A stretch of DNA of 64,000 bases from Owenia fusiformis (taxonomy: Eukaryota; Annelida; Polychaeta; Sabellida; Oweniidae): positions 11,046,196 through 11,110,195 of the forward strand of contig CAIIXF020000004.1 in NCBI GenBank assembly GCA_903813345.2, given 5' to 3'. This document shows, piece by piece, positions 36,703-50,029 of the stretch. Under the pieces are notes generated by a model, which saw only the letters and a list, made by a program, of their open reading frames with translations, had not been told where the DNA came from and searched no databases. How positions within the stretch are numbered: position 1 is the stretch's first letter; the number at the start of each line of letters is the position of its first letter. A program made the translations under genes and the position numbers.

Positions 36703-36751
36703 TGATGAAAAATCAAATGAGAACATGAACATGGATAATAGGGGCACTATT

Positions 36752-36838
36752 ACGCTGCGTGCAGAGTCTAATTATAAACTACGAGAAGACGAAACTCTCA
36801 TTAGAGAAGTGAAGTCGAACAAATGCAAAGGGTAGGGT
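36752..36838 (-). repeat. Short repeat-X derivative, reverse orientation
   Basis: CTGCGTGCAGAGTCTA ... CGAACAAATGCAAAGGGTAG is the inverse of the short copy at 35207. The same insertion is in duplication copy 2 (46297-46377), so it predates the duplication. Confidence 0.6.
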
Positions 36839-37069
36839 ACTATAGAAGGGGATCATATAAAAGCACGATCTATTTCACAACGCCTTTAACTTTTGTTCTT
36901 CAACTGTTGCCCTTTGTGCATTTCAAAAATAAAATATCTTAATCTGATTTGTTCCACCTTTCTTTTCGCTCAGTTCTGCAATATTATGTTGTTTAGGATT
37001 ATGTCATTTGCGAAATAGCTGTAAGACATTATGTGAATGAATATGGGAGTTTCCACGAAAAAATGAGAA

Positions 37070-37695
37070 TCTAACATTTAATGATAACAAAAGGATTAAT
37101 TGCTTAGTTCTCTTTGTTTTAGTCTTTGTTTTCTTAAATGCGGAAGTGTACCAACATCACCTAGATTACATAAGAGATCATCTAACAGTCTAAAATTGCT
37201 TTTAATTGCAAGTTAATGCATTCCGACCTAAATTTGTATACCTGTAATTGGGGGGGGGGCGATGTTACATCACATAACAACGTTCATATAGAAATATACA
37301 ATAAGCATGTCCGTATAAAAGCTAAAATTATAAAAACTCATTTCAAAGTCATTCTGTTCATGGAAGCGTCAAGTTATGAAAAACAATGCTAAACACTCAA
37401 ACAAATCGACTTGATTACCTTTGAAAACTTCTTGAGAGGAAATGGACAAATGTATTTTTCTAACTCATTAGAACGTCTGTCTGATTGAAATACTATTTTT
37501 AAATACAAACATAAATGATTTAATCTTAGTCAGAAGTCTGAACATTGTCCAACAAAATAATAAGAATCTAACATCTAATGATTACAAAAGGATTAATTGC
37601 TATAGTCTTTGTCTTAGTCTTTGTTTTTCTAACGGCGGAAGTGTACCAACATCACCTTGATTACAGAAGAGATCATCTAACAGTCTAAAATTGCT
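37070..37695 (+). repeat. Internal direct duplication, ~490 bp apart
   Basis: About 140 bp (GAATCTAACAT..AATGAT..ACAAAAGG through AAATTGCTTTTAATT) occurs at 37070-37205 and 37560-37700, and again twice in copy 2 (46700-46840, 47195-47340). A second tandem repeat (GGAGACTTGTTTCC context, 39060 and 39250) is also shared by both copies. Confidence 0.7.
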
Positions 37696-39870
37696 TTTAA
37701 TTCCCGGGTTTTAATTACATTTTATGTATAGACTTTTTTGCCTCTATTCTCATTTTTAAACTTGTTTCTGTTTGTTTATTTAACAATTGTGATAAATTAT
37801 TCAGTTAGTGTCGAAATCAAAACAATTTTCTACATTATAGTCCCCTCCTCTTGCACTGACTAAATATTAAAATAAGCTAGTCTGATTGCGAATTTACAAA
37901 TCCTGTAAAAGTAGCTTCAAACCGCCTTTTGATCAAAGAAAACAATAAGTTAATTCATCTGATTGCGAAAATACGAATCAATCTGATTATCTGATCTCCA
38001 TGCTATTTGATTCGTGCATTATCAGGTGCCTAATTAGTCTTTTGATCTCTAAAGTTTTACGACTGAACGTTTCAATGAACTCGTGAGAAGCAAACGCAAT
38101 CATCATATAAACATTTTTCTAGTAAATCTAAAATAGAGTAAAACCCAGGGAAAAAGATCGCGTGTTCATAGAAATTAGGCATATTTCAATTTTGAAATAA
38201 CAAAAGTCAGTCTCGGAAGAATTTTCCAAGCATTCCCTGCTTCGATGCGTTTTTATTGCAAGGGCCGTTTAGCGCCGATATGAATTCATTATAGGGCATT
38301 AGGGTTGTGCTTTATTTGTTTTATTTATATAAATGTTATAAAATGTGTACGACACTTTAATGAATTATTTTTAGGGTATCAATGCATATTTGACTTTTCC
38401 CTCTAAACGTTTAAAATTCATCTTTTCTTAGTTTGCTTCAATAAAATTAACATTGGATCCCAGACAGTTATCAAATTCTCAGACATTTGATTAATATAGA
38501 TATTTGTACTTCCTTTGACCAGTGGTGCTGGAGTGACTGAGATTCGAATCTAATCTGTTTCATTTTTATGTAAATTGAGAGGAATCAAGTTTTATTTTCA
38601 GCGTTTTAACAATCTTAACCTGCGGTTAGGTACCATATCTTGATTACGGTAAAGACAGGCCATCTCATTCTGGTATGCCAGAGCCACTCTTATCTGCCGA
38701 TTGTGGAAGGATAAAGACAAAGGGGTCGCGGCTATCGCGATTAGGCCATCTTATTTCTAGGAATTATTTCTGCCTCTCATTCCTTAAACCGGCTTCGTTA
38801 AACAGTGCCAAAATATATAAGTCGGAGCCAAAAACAAGACTATTTTTATATTTAAATCCCCTCACCTTGTCAATGTCTATGCCTGCATCTGGTTTTCCCA
38901 CCTTTGGGAGGGAGCCAATATACACATAGATTACTTACTGGCCATGGACAGGGGGGGGGCACAGAAACGAACATTCTGGGGTCATAAGGGATACTTGGGG
39001 AAGGAGAGAGGTGGTGGTGAATAGTGAAGTCCGGGAGTGAAGTTAGTGGGTACTGAAATCTTTCTTTTGATATTTAGTGCTTGAATGGAGACTTGTTTCC
39101 ACTCCCCGCATTCTAGTAGAATTTAAATATTTGATCCAAAGGAGTTATTTTAAATCAAACTTGCATTCCGATTAATTAACACTCCAATGATTGTACCGCT
39201 TCACTATTGTCTAAGATAATTATAATGAATTCACGGGACACTATAGTCTTCCTTTTAAACTTTAGTGGTTGGATGGAGACTTGTTTCCCCACCCCGTACA
39301 CTAGTAAATTTGTAAATTTTAAATATTTGATTTAGGGAGGTATTTGCAATCCAACTCTGATGATGCAAGACTAGTCAGCCAAGACTAAATTATGAACTTA
39401 TTATCATTTAAACTATTGAGTTCATTAAATTATAATTCCATAGATATCATATTTAATCCTGTCAACACAATAATGGTATTAATTGGCATGATATGTAGTC
39501 AGAGACGGTTTAAAAAGTTGTTTAGTATAGATAGTATTAGGAAAAATCCTAACTCAAAGTTTTTGTTCTCTCGCAATCCAGAGCAAACCACTCGCCGGGC
39601 AAGCATTCTTTAAAAACGTAAAGTTTTCACCATGTTGAGCAGTTTTGAAAATTGTCCAATTTGAACCATCGCCTTGTATATTTGTGTAACTGCCCCCCCC
39701 CCCTTGACACTCGAGTGTAAGAATCCTTTCCACACTGTCAATGGTTTTACAAAATAGTTCATGTCAGGAAGGGGAGGGGTGAGTGTGGAGAACAATCACT
39801 GACTGCGATTTGTATGATTGAACATTATACACTTATCATAGATTCGTAAAGAATAGTTTTAAAATAAACA

Positions 39871-42800
39871 GCTTGTTTTATGTTATGATTGGAGTGATGT
39901 ATGCATAGAAGAATGACACTGGTTTTGAAATATCTTAATCATCCCATTGCATGAAGACATCCGTCCCTCTGTCCATTCTAAACTCATACTAGTGGACTGA
40001 TTTGATTTAAAGGAGAAGTCTCGGTGTAGAACGTGTACACACTAATGGGAACGAATTTTACTCATTTCTATTTAGGATTCGTTCGTATACTAGCGGGGCT
40101 TTAGAGCATTTACAAACGCACGAATTGTATTGTTTTAAGGCAACTTTTATGACATATAATGTATTTAAAGCTGATTAATTTTAGATTATACTCGGTTCAA
40201 TTTTACAAATAATGAATAGTATTACAGTATATCGAAAAATATACAATGATTTACATTAAATTGCTCAGACTGCAAACAATGTACATGGTTGGCGAATTTG
40301 CATGCGCGTTCTTGATAATAAGAATTAAAGGTTGAACTTAAAAATCAAACATTTTCTTTTTTAAACATAATAAATCTTTAAATCAAGAAAATAAAAATAA
40401 GATTGATGATTGAGCTTTTCATAGTCAACTGCGACTGCGTCGACGCATGTTTATTTACTTAGCTAATTAGATATGTAAAATTGTTAATCGCCGCAACGGA
40501 TAATACGTACATGTAAGCTGTTCGGATAAGACATTTCTATATGATTAATAACAAATCCCAGGCAGAATGTTATTCAACAGTAACTGATCTTATTAGTTAT
40601 TATTCAATTTGGATAACAAATCTATTATCTCGTCGTATTGATGTTTATTATATAGTGTTTCTCGTTGTGACCGTACGATACCTTTTTATGTGAATTTTCC
40701 ATGAATTATTACACGAAACAAATCATAATGTCGCTGTGCTGAAAATCACAGCGACATCGAGAATTATCGTCAGTATTCCTACATTTAACTTTGTCATTTT
40801 TATAGACAAAAAATTAGAAAGAACAATAAAATGTATCTTATATAGAGCAAAAACTGACTTTGTGTTTATGCAAAGTTGAGACTGCAGTTTTTAAAGGGGC
40901 GACTCGCAAAAATCAGTTTACCCCTCTAGGTTTCTGATCGAATCTCTAAAGTAATACTCCAATACGCGATAAAGTTTAGTTTAGTTCAGTTTAGTTACCT
41001 CCCGTTTGAAGAGCTCTCATGTAGGGTACAACTTCGTCTACACCCGGGTTCTCTCCCATTGGATTACATATGGGTGCGATTTTCAATAATGGAAGATCGG
41101 AAGCAGGAAAACTGTCATTTTGTCAAGATTCACGCTAGTTTTATCAGAATTTGTTGAAATTTTTTTCAAGTACGCCTAATCGTCCGCCATTTCGATACTG
41201 TATACGTATGCTCTGATGTAATCATCGACCAATGGAATTAGCTGATCGTGACCTTTGACTTTGCAATATCCGGTCGTTTTGTTCCGAGTAATCGATTCAT
41301 TCGGCGGGCCAATGAAAACTTGTCCCTTCCAAAGCGATGCATCATGTGAGCTATTTATGTAAATTACCACCTGAACTCTTATTGCGAATTGGAATATTGA
41401 GAGCTATCCAACGGCACAAGGCCTAATTCTATTGGAACATACAGTATTGATCATTGAGTAGCATATTATACAAACCAGCCATTGTCAATACCAATCAATG
41501 CAAAAATACACGTCGACTTAAAAATATAACATGCAAAATGTCAATAAATGTATACAGCATCACATAAGTACATGTAACCATTGATCACATGCAGCTTATA
41601 ATCCAATAAAAACGCAGGAAATGCACCACGTGATTCGATTCGATAATTAGCGAATAAAAGAGAATCGTTTGATGAGCTAACTCCCCTACGGCAAATCATT
41701 CATATATAGATCGAGAATAACAATGCGATATAATAGCCATGGTCCCAATGAGAAGTGCATAACTGCAGTGATTAATAGAGCAGCAGTACACTGTGTAACA
41801 GCAGAGGCTCAATATTAAGAACTACTACATATTAGGGAGATCGATAAAGGGAGTAGACTTCCGTTGCTTTGGATTGAATCGCTGCTATGTTATATAGAGA
41901 CTAGAATGTAAATCGAGGACAACTCATATTCCTTATGGAGGGAAGTGTAGAGGCATATAAGCGGATATCTGATCATTGACCGTAAGTAGCCAGAGCACAT
42001 TAAAAATGTGCCAATATGTCATGGGTCTCCGAGTGTTACACTTAATTTAAGAGTATATCATTGAATATATAACCTAATCGTATCCCACCTATCCGACGAA
42101 TTTATTACAATTTATCATGATTACTGACGAATATATTAATTTATAGTCTAAAAGATAAAATAATTATTGGCTTTTTAAGCGCAAGTCTTTTTAGATTGGT
42201 TTATATTGGCTTTTATTACCTTTATATGTGGTAAATAATTTGGCAGTGGCTATATTATACTTAGCTTTAATTAAACACGAATAACATTGTGTTTTGAGCT
42301 TTCCAACAATTGGTTAATGGGCTCAAATCAATTAGTGCTCATATACAATGCTCGCTATATGGTGATTTTGTATAACCTGAGGTTAAAAGTATGTAATAAA
42401 GTATTAAGTAACAAGTATTCCCAAACGCTGCACTTTTTAATGTTAATATGCTATTATTCAAGGCATTAACATGACAAAATGTGACCACCTTGAAAGTTAT
42501 TGGAATTGTTACAGACGCCGAACGCAAATGGTTACAGATGCTGACCACAGAACACTGTCTGCAAAAAAAGTTTGATATTATAACAATATGAAACCACACT
42601 TTTGGTGGTGACATTACAATAATAATGTGAGTTTTGGAGGAAATCCTTTTTTGGATAATTGATTTCAGTAAAGGTAAAGGGATCGATTTTTTTTCTTATT
42701 GCAACGACTTTTAGGATAAGCCAAAGAGGGGGAGAAACCCCAGGGTTCAAAGATGACATACGCTTATAATGTAAATCTGTATTGAGATGACATCGTCGGT

Positions 42801-43064
42801 GATTGATTTAGCGAGTCGATCGTTAATTGGTTTAAACTAGGTCAATTTGAAAACTTTGAAAGCCAAGATGGAGGGTAAGTACTTCCGGGAAAGGAGGTGC
42901 GCGAAAGAGGAAATCGCATGTCATTAATCGAATCATGGGGTTTTCCCTCCTCTTGATAAATATAAGCCACTCGAAACATAACCTTGAATCTACAATATAA
43001 TCCCTCTCTAACATAAGGAAATTAATATTCTGTCTAGACATGCCTAAAATGGCATCGGGGTACA
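39871..43064. other. Spacer between duplication copies, no supported gene
   Basis: AT-rich. A small hairpin is at 40727-40755 (TGTCGCTGTG / CACAGCGACA, 8-nt loop). A 64-codon minus frame at 41176-41370 has mixed codon use but no recognised motif and no clear splice partners, so it is left uncalled. Confidence 0.4.
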
Positions 43065-43069
43065 TAATA

Positions 43070-43918
43070 CACCCTATGCAGACAGAGCCTGTGGGAAATA
43101 TCGGGTGCGGCGCAAATGAGCGGAGGGTGCGGAGCTAACGGTCATTTTTGAATTTAAAATTGGAATATTTCTGAAACTAAGCCGTTTTGGGACTTCAAAT
43201 ATACCAAGATATGTGTATTTGACACCAAATATCAATAAAATTGTGAAAATAGTATTGCAATTCATTTTATAGCGACGCAGTATGCCTTAAACATTTCCCA
43301 GACCTATATATTTTGAGACTTTCCTTTTAATACTGCGTCCCCAGCATTCATAAAAAATGGTGTTCAAGATACACTACCCATGCAAATTATTTTTGCATCT
43401 TGGAAACCAGGCAGTATCTGTGTGATTTTATAAAAATTCGGAATTTTTTTCAGATATGAGCCCCCTCTAAATATTGGGTGCGGAGCTACGTTTATGGAGC
43501 TGCTCCGCACCCAATTTTTAGAGGGGGCTCATATATGAAAATTTCCGAGTTTTTTTTTAAATTCACACAGATACTGCCTGGCTTCCAAGATGCAAAAATA
43601 ACTTGTATAGATAGTGCACCTTGAACACCATTTTTTATGAATGCTGGGGACGTAGTATTAAAAGGATAGTCTCAAAATATATAGGTCTGGGGAATGTTTA
43701 AGGCATACTGCGTCGCTATAAAATGAATTGCAATACTATTTTCACAATTTTATTGATATTTGGTGTCAAATACACATATCTTGGTATATTTGAAGTCCCA
43801 AAACGGCTTAGTTTCAAAAATATCCCAAATTTAAATTCAAAAATAACCGTTAGCTCCGCACCCTCCGCTCATTTGCTCCGCACCCAATATTTCCCACAGG
43901 CTCTGTCTGCATAGGGTG
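43070..43918. mobile_element. 849-bp near-perfect palindrome (foldback element)
   Basis: The two ~415-bp arms are inverse copies with very few differences, centred near 43495 (GCTACGTTTATGGAGC). Ends CACCCTATGCAGACAGAGCC and inverse, flanked by TAATA at 43065-43069 and 43919-43923. The same 63-codon frame therefore appears on both strands (43074-43265 minus, 43723-43914 plus) with only a few replacements. It is explained by the palindrome and is not evidence of a gene. Confidence 0.85.
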
Positions 43919-44370
43919 TAATACAGCTATGTCAACGTTAATACGAGGGGCCTAAATTATATTCTAAAACTATGTCGTATTTAAGAGTTTGGTTGATTGA
44001 GGCCCGGATTGAGATTTATGACGTCATTACATAATTTGAATTTAAAGCATGGTCATTAATGGTCATTGTGTAAACCAAATTAGAGAGAGGGAGTCTCCCT
44101 AAGACTGCTGCATATTCACTCGTTAATTGAGGTCACCTTGCTCGCCAATGATTGACGTACAAAAACTGAATACAAATGTGTTAATAGTTTGTGAATAGAA
44201 TGACAATAGAGGGCAATTACCTATTAAACAATGGTGTACTGTTGAATGTCTGCAAGTGTTAACATTATATCATGAACCGGGAGAGGGTTGACGAAAAAAA
44301 TGAGAACCGAGGAGCGTTTATTGATTTGGGCAAATTGTTGCATTGCCAATATGCCTAATATATACATGTA

Positions 44371-44825
44371 CACTCCCCTCCATACGTTTAGCAACCTTAG
44401 TTCCCCAATTAAAAGACTCTTTACGTTTGAATTCTTATTTACTTTACTTGCGATGAAATAACTTATAATATTGATGGAAACGTAACTTGACTTTATTTCA
44501 AATACCTCCAATTTTTTTCCTCAATAACAATTGGTCAAATATTGATCGATGATAAGTTTGATGAATATTTGAAAATCGTCATTCTCATGTAATCCAATGG
44601 GAATTGGTGGGTTTTGGGCAAATCAGATATCAGGATATCTATTCAGTAAAAGATTCAGCAAAAATATGTTTAAATAGAAAAATTAAATTGTCTAACTTTT
44701 TTGTACACTGAGTGTTTAGTTTACTTAATGAATACTAAAGTTACAGAAACTCATTTTTCGCCTCCTGTGTTAACGTTATTTCAATGGTAGAGTTTTTTGA
44801 AAAACAAGTTTGACTTTAAAGACCT
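44371..44825 (+). mobile_element. Left half of a Tc1-like element
   Basis: Starts CACTCCCCTCCATACGTTTAGC, follows the left part of the intact 14189-15064 element, and stops near GACTTTAAAGACC with the other half missing. Its broken edge coincides with the left edge of duplication copy 2. Confidence 0.65.
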
Positions 44826-46040
44826 ATCACAAGACAAAATCGTGTTTAATAACTAGCAATACCAATGGTACACCCATCTTACCCGGTGCTTAGTAGTCGC
44901 AATCCTTGATTATTGATACACTTATTTGGAAGGTTATTTGAGCTTACCCTTTGGTATTGATACACTTATCTGTGGTTTTTAGGCCCGAATACTGAGGTTT
45001 ATTTTTTTAATTATTGAGTCTTATTTTATTTCATTAATATGTAGTTGACTTTGTAACTACGGGCGTGATATGATAGGTCTATTACATAATATGTATATAT
45101 AAATATCGCGATGATTAATGAATCTAGAAGAAGACTAATCATTAAAACAAACTTAGACGACATTTAATATTTAAAGAAAAATATTTGATAGATAAATTAT
45201 AGTCTCCTAGTAAAAAAAATTAAGGGAAACGGGTTTCGTGATTTAACAGAGGACAGCAAGGTGTTTACGATTCCGGGTTTACGATATTTATTTAGTTTGT
45301 AGATTAAAGATTCTTATTTAAAGACAACGTCGACTTTAGGAATTATTTAAGACATCAGTATTCTCAGAAATTGATTATCCGAAACGGATACCAAGTTCTG
45401 ACCAGCAGACAAACAATTGCAGACATGGGCTTAGTTTGTTTATTTAACGGTTAGATTTGTTAATGACTTACTGATCCGTATTGTAATCTCTCGGAAGACG
45501 TTATTTTTATTTATTCTATACTTTGTATTTGCGTGCATTGTAGTAAAGTTGATACTTTTATGAACAAGAATGTCCTTTTAATGTTCATTTTGTATGCCTT
45601 TTATTTCCACACTATGTTTTGATTTTGCCTCGATGTTATTGTGTCATAGTGTTTTTGCTTTAAAAAGTCGAGAAATGTAAACTTTTTAATCAAGGAATGT
45701 TGGTTAATCTCTTGTGGTAAATCACATTGTTGATGATGTCAACGGACCATGAGATAACACATTCTCCGGGGAAAGATATCAATATCAGATGTATATCAGA
45801 TAGAAAAATAAATATTATAGCAGATGCTAATTGTTTGCTCTGAAATAATGTGACTAATGACTATTCCAGCGAATCAGGTAGATACATGTATTTCTCCGGA
45901 TTCCCGTAATGAAAGTATTTATTTTTCGTTTCTATTTATTTGACAAGTAGGGTCGTTGATAAACACATTAACTGTAAAAGTATTTATTGGAAGTACTTGT
46001 TTTAACAGTCTTTTCGCTTCTCTTTTTGTCTCTCAAATAG

Positions 46041-46266
46041 CATAGGCGTAGCCAGGGGGAGGGGTGCGGTGCCCCAGGTGCGGTGCATAACCAATAAAAT
46101 AGAACCATGAAATAGAAGAAGAGGCAGAAGCTTCTAGCTCAATTTTGAAGGAAGTTGCATCATTTGGCTTGCTTTTGCCACGATCGCATCCCCCTCCCCC
46201 CGACTGAAAACCGATATTGTTTTTTTTGCCGATCGCACCCCCACACTGAAAGTTGGCTACGCCCCT
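46041..46266. mobile_element. GGCGTAGCCAG-type MITE
   Basis: CATAGGCGTAGCCAGGGGG to TTGGCTACGCCCCTG, relative of 35343-35589; no clear target duplication. It sits directly beside the AACATGGATAATA.AGGGGCAC sequence shared with copy 1. Confidence 0.6.
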
Positions 46267-46296
46267 GAACATGGATAATATAGGGGCACTATTACG

Positions 46297-46377
46297 CTGC
46301 GTGCAGAGTCTAGTTATAAACTACAAGAAGACGAAACTCTCTTTTAAGAAGTGAAGTCGAACGAATGCAAAGGGTAG
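46297..46377 (-). repeat. Short repeat-X derivative, copy-2 ortholog
   Basis: Same element as 36752-36838 (CTGCGTGCAGAGTCTAG ... GAATGCAAAGGGTAG). Confidence 0.6.
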
Positions 46378-47840
46378 GGGACTATAGAAGGGGATCATAT
46401 AAAAGCACAATCTATTTCACAATGCCTTTAACTTTTTTTCTTCAACTGTTGCCCTTTGTGCATTTAAAAAATAAAATATCTTAATCTGATTTGTTCCACC
46501 TTTCTTGACGCTCAGTTCTGTTATATTATGTCCACATGTTGTTAATATGATTATGTCATTTGCGAAATAGCTGTAAGACATTATGAGAATGAATATGGGA
46601 GTTTCCACGATAATGTTGTTCACATGATTTTATACACATACCTGCATAACAATCGGAGACAGAAGCGGGGACAGAAGTCTTAATATTGTCCAATAAAAAA
46701 ATAAGAATCTAACATTTAACAAAAGGATTAATTGCTTAGTTCTCTTTGTCTTAGTCTTTGTTTTCTTAAATGAGAAGTGTACCAACATCACCTAGATTAC
46801 ATAAGAGATCATCTAACAGTCTAAAATTGTTTTAATTGCAAGTTTAAGCATTCCGACCAAAATTTGTATACCTGTAATTTGGGGGGGGGGGCGATGTTAC
46901 ATCACATAATTACAACGTTCATATAGAAATATACAATAAGCATGTCCGTAAAGCTAAAATTATAAAAACTCATTTCAAAGTCATTCTGTTCATGGAAGCG
47001 TCAAGTTATGAAAAACAATGCTAAACTTTCAAACAAATCGACTTGATTACCTTTGAAAACTTCTTGAGAGGAAATGGACAAATGTATTTTTCTAACTCAT
47101 TAGAACGTCTGTCTGATTGAAATACTATTTTTTAAATACAAACATAAATGAATTAATCTTGGTCAGAAGTCTGAACATTGTCCAACAAAATAATAAGAAT
47201 CCAACATTTAATGATTACAAAAGGATTAATTGATATATAGTCTTTGTCTTAGTCTTTGTTTTTCTAACGGCGGAAGTGTACCAACATCACCTTGATTACA
47301 GAAGAGATCATCCAACAGTCTTAAATTGCTTTTAATTCCCGGGTTTTAATAACATTTTATGAATAGAGTTTTTTGCCTCTATTCTCATTTTTAAACCTGT
47401 CTCTGTTTGCGTATTTAACAATTGTGATAAATTATTCAGTTAGTGTTCTACATTATAACCCCCTCCTCTTGCACTGACTAAATATTAAAATAAGCCAGTC
47501 TGATTGCGAATTTACAAATCCTGTAAAAGTAGCTTCAAGCCGCCTTTTAATCAGAGAAAACAATAAGTTAATTCATCTGATTGCGAAAATACGAATCAAT
47601 CTGATTAGCTGATCTCCATGCTATTTGATTCGTGCATTATCTACAAGTCAGTCGGGCAAGGGTGAAATTATTTCATTTGAAAACAGAAATAAATATCAGA
47701 ACCCCTCTAGCATAACTATTCTGAAGAAATTCATACAAAAATGCACGCACCCCTCTCCTCCTCCTCCGTGTTTGCCCACACACGACCGTATTTGACAATT
47801 TTTCAAAGGAAAAAGCGTTTTCCCCGGGAATATAGGTGTA

Positions 47841-48392
47841 GCAGTTGCCTGAAGTCGCACAGCTTGGGAGTCAGGGTATCCTGATCCATGCCTCAACGCC
47901 TGACGGGTCTGATATTTAGAGGGGGCGCAAAAATTATTAGGGGGCGGGGTAAATGTGAAAGTTGCCAAAATATCCATAGGCGTAGCCAGGAGGGGGGGGG
48001 GGGGTTGCGATGGATGCGATCGCAACCCCATAACAATAAAAATAAAACCCTGAGAAAGAAGAAGAAAGGAGTTTTAAAATGCTGTTAAGGCCACAATCGT
48101 ACCCTCCTGACTGACTGCAGTTGCCTGAAGTCGCACAGCTTGGGAGTCAGGGTATCCTGATCCATGCCTCAACGCCTGACGGGTCTGATATTTAGAGGGG
48201 GCGCAAAAATTATTAGGGGGCGGGGTAAATGTGAAAGTTGCCAAAATATCCATAGGCGTAGCCAGGAGGGGGGGGGGGGGTTGCGATGGATGCGATCGCA
48301 ACCCCATAACAATAAAAATAAAACCCTGAGAAAGAAGAAGAAAGGAGTTTTAAAATGCTGTTAAGGCCACAATCGTACCCTCCTGACTGAAA
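47841..48392. repeat. Tandem duplication of 276 bp, apparently identical
   Basis: 47841-48116 and 48117-48392 read the same base for base as far as I can compare, including a long G run. The unit contains flanking DNA plus the left part of a MITE. It yields two identical 66-codon frames (47888, 48164) and matching minus frames, which I regard as by-products. Confidence 0.85.
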
Positions 48393-48453
48393 ACCGAAAT
48401 CTTTTTGGTGATCGCAATCCTTCCCCCCTGACTGAAAGCTGGCTACGCCTTTG
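48251..48453. mobile_element. GGCGTAGCCAG-type MITE with ATATC duplication
   Basis: CATAGGCGTAGCCAGG to CTGGCTACGCCTTTG, flanked by ATATC at 48246-48250 and 48454-48458. Its left part is also present in the preceding tandem unit, so the tandem duplication followed the insertion. Confidence 0.65.
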
Positions 48454-49828
48454 ATATCTGTTTTTGGTCATCAATAAAACTATATTCATATGGTGAGGAT
48501 TTATGGGTTTTGATAACAATAGGCTTCATATATGCTTTAATGTTGTATTTATCATGATGCTTTTATGTAGGCTATTAATTACAGTCTGTTCTTTTTGCAA
48601 TATAAAACTGGTATGTTCATGCAAATTTCGATTGGACTAATATAAAGGGGTATTGTTTCATTATGTGGACTTGAGAAAGTCCGACATACTCATTGCTTCC
48701 AACCCAAAACTTAAAATAGGAAGTTATCAAGATCCCAAAGAACACGATCGCTACTTAAACAATACGTTTGTAAAATCCCGGCGGTCGAAATGCAATCAAA
48801 CTTTCGCAATCAGGTGCCTAATTTGTCTTTTGATCTCTGAAGTTTTACGACTGAACTTTTCAATGAACTCGTGAGAAGCAAACGCAATTATCACAACATC
48901 ATATAAACATTTTTCTGGTAAATCTAAAATAGAGTAAAACCCAGGGAAAAAGATCGCGTGCTTATTTGACTATTTCATAGGAATTTGGCATATTTCAATT
49001 TTGAAATAACAAAAGTCAGTCCCGGAAGAATTTACCAAGCATTCCCTGCTTCGATGCGTTTTTATTGCAAGGGCCGTTTGCGCCGATTTGAATTCATTAG
49101 GGCATTAGGGTTGTGCTTTATTTGTTTTATTTATATCAATGCTATGAAATGCGTACGACACTTTAATGAATTATTTTTAGGGTTACAATGCATATTTGAC
49201 TTTTCCCTCTAAAAGTTTAAAATTCATCTTTATACTTTTCTTAGTTTGATTCAATAAAATTAACATTGGATTCCAGACAGTTATCAAATTCTCAGACATT
49301 TGATTAATATAGATATTTGTTTTGTACTTCCTTTGACCAGTGGCTGGTGTGACTGAGATTCGAAACTAATCTGTTTCATTTTTATGTATATTGAAAGGAA
49401 CAAAGTTTTATTTTAAGCGTTTTAACAATCCTATCGTTTGGCGTGCAGCTCCACTTAATACACAATCAAAGGACAGAATACAGAAATAAGAACATGCCTT
49501 TTATTTGTTATTCAAGCTCGAGCAATATCCCCGTTATAAAACCAAAATACGCACCTTGGTCATCGCAGAAATGGTCTTACAACAAACCTATATGTGCCGC
49601 TTGTGTCTGTAACTTAATAAATGATAAAAAGTACTGAATATAAAATACGATTCTGAATAAAAACTTTAAGAACGTGGTTTGCGTTATTCATTTATTTATT
49701 TATAAGAACGCGCTCGTCTTTTGAACTCTATAAATGAGAATGGAAGTGACCATTAGCTTAATTAGTAATAGTAATTGTTGTACATGTATTGCTTTCCTGG
49801 GTTCTCTAATAATAAAAAATATACGTTC

Positions 49829-50029
49829 CAGGCCCGTAGCCAGAATTTTCCAAGGGGGGGGGTTCGTTTTTCTAAAAAATTCTAGGGGGGGTTCACTTTG
49901 GCAAATATGGCCAAAAATCACTCAAAAATTAGTCAGAATGGTGAAAAACTGCATGATTTTGAAAGAAATTTTGGCCAGGGGGGGGGGGTCGCCCGAACCA
50001 CCCGACCCCCCCCCCTGGCTACGGGCCTG
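49829..50029 (+). mobile_element. CAGGCCCGTAGCC MITE, copy a
   Basis: CAGGCCCGTAGCCAGAATTTTCC ... CCTGGCTACGGGCCTG, flanked by CGTTC at 49824-49828 and 50030-50034. The body is the inverse of 51768-51979 (GTTCACTTTGGCAAATATGG, CAAAAATTAGTCAGAATGG). It lies in a block absent from duplication copy 1. Confidence 0.8.

Larger units (their letters stand above)
34966..39870 (+). repeat. Segmental duplication, copy 1
   Basis: Collinear with 44826-52020. The left end is diverged; the match is strong from about 35860 (TATCCGAAACGGATA) and very strong from 36840 (GACTATAGAAGGGGATCATATAAAAGCAC in copy 2) to about 39870. It includes unit duplications that both copies share. No gene is supported inside; short frames do not stay open between the copies. 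Confidence 0.85.

Noticed and set aside
39392-39613. 73-codon frame slightly like a receptor seventh helix (NP...FKKLF)
   Set aside because: The frame is shifted in the duplicate copy (51346), lacks the NPxxY tyrosine, and has no upstream helices.
43074-43914. Conserved 63-codon protein on both strands
   Set aside because: The same sequence is read twice because of the palindrome; no independent evidence of coding.
47888-48364. Two identical 66-codon frames
   Set aside because: They are explained by the 276-bp tandem duplication and contain a G-run and MITE sequence.
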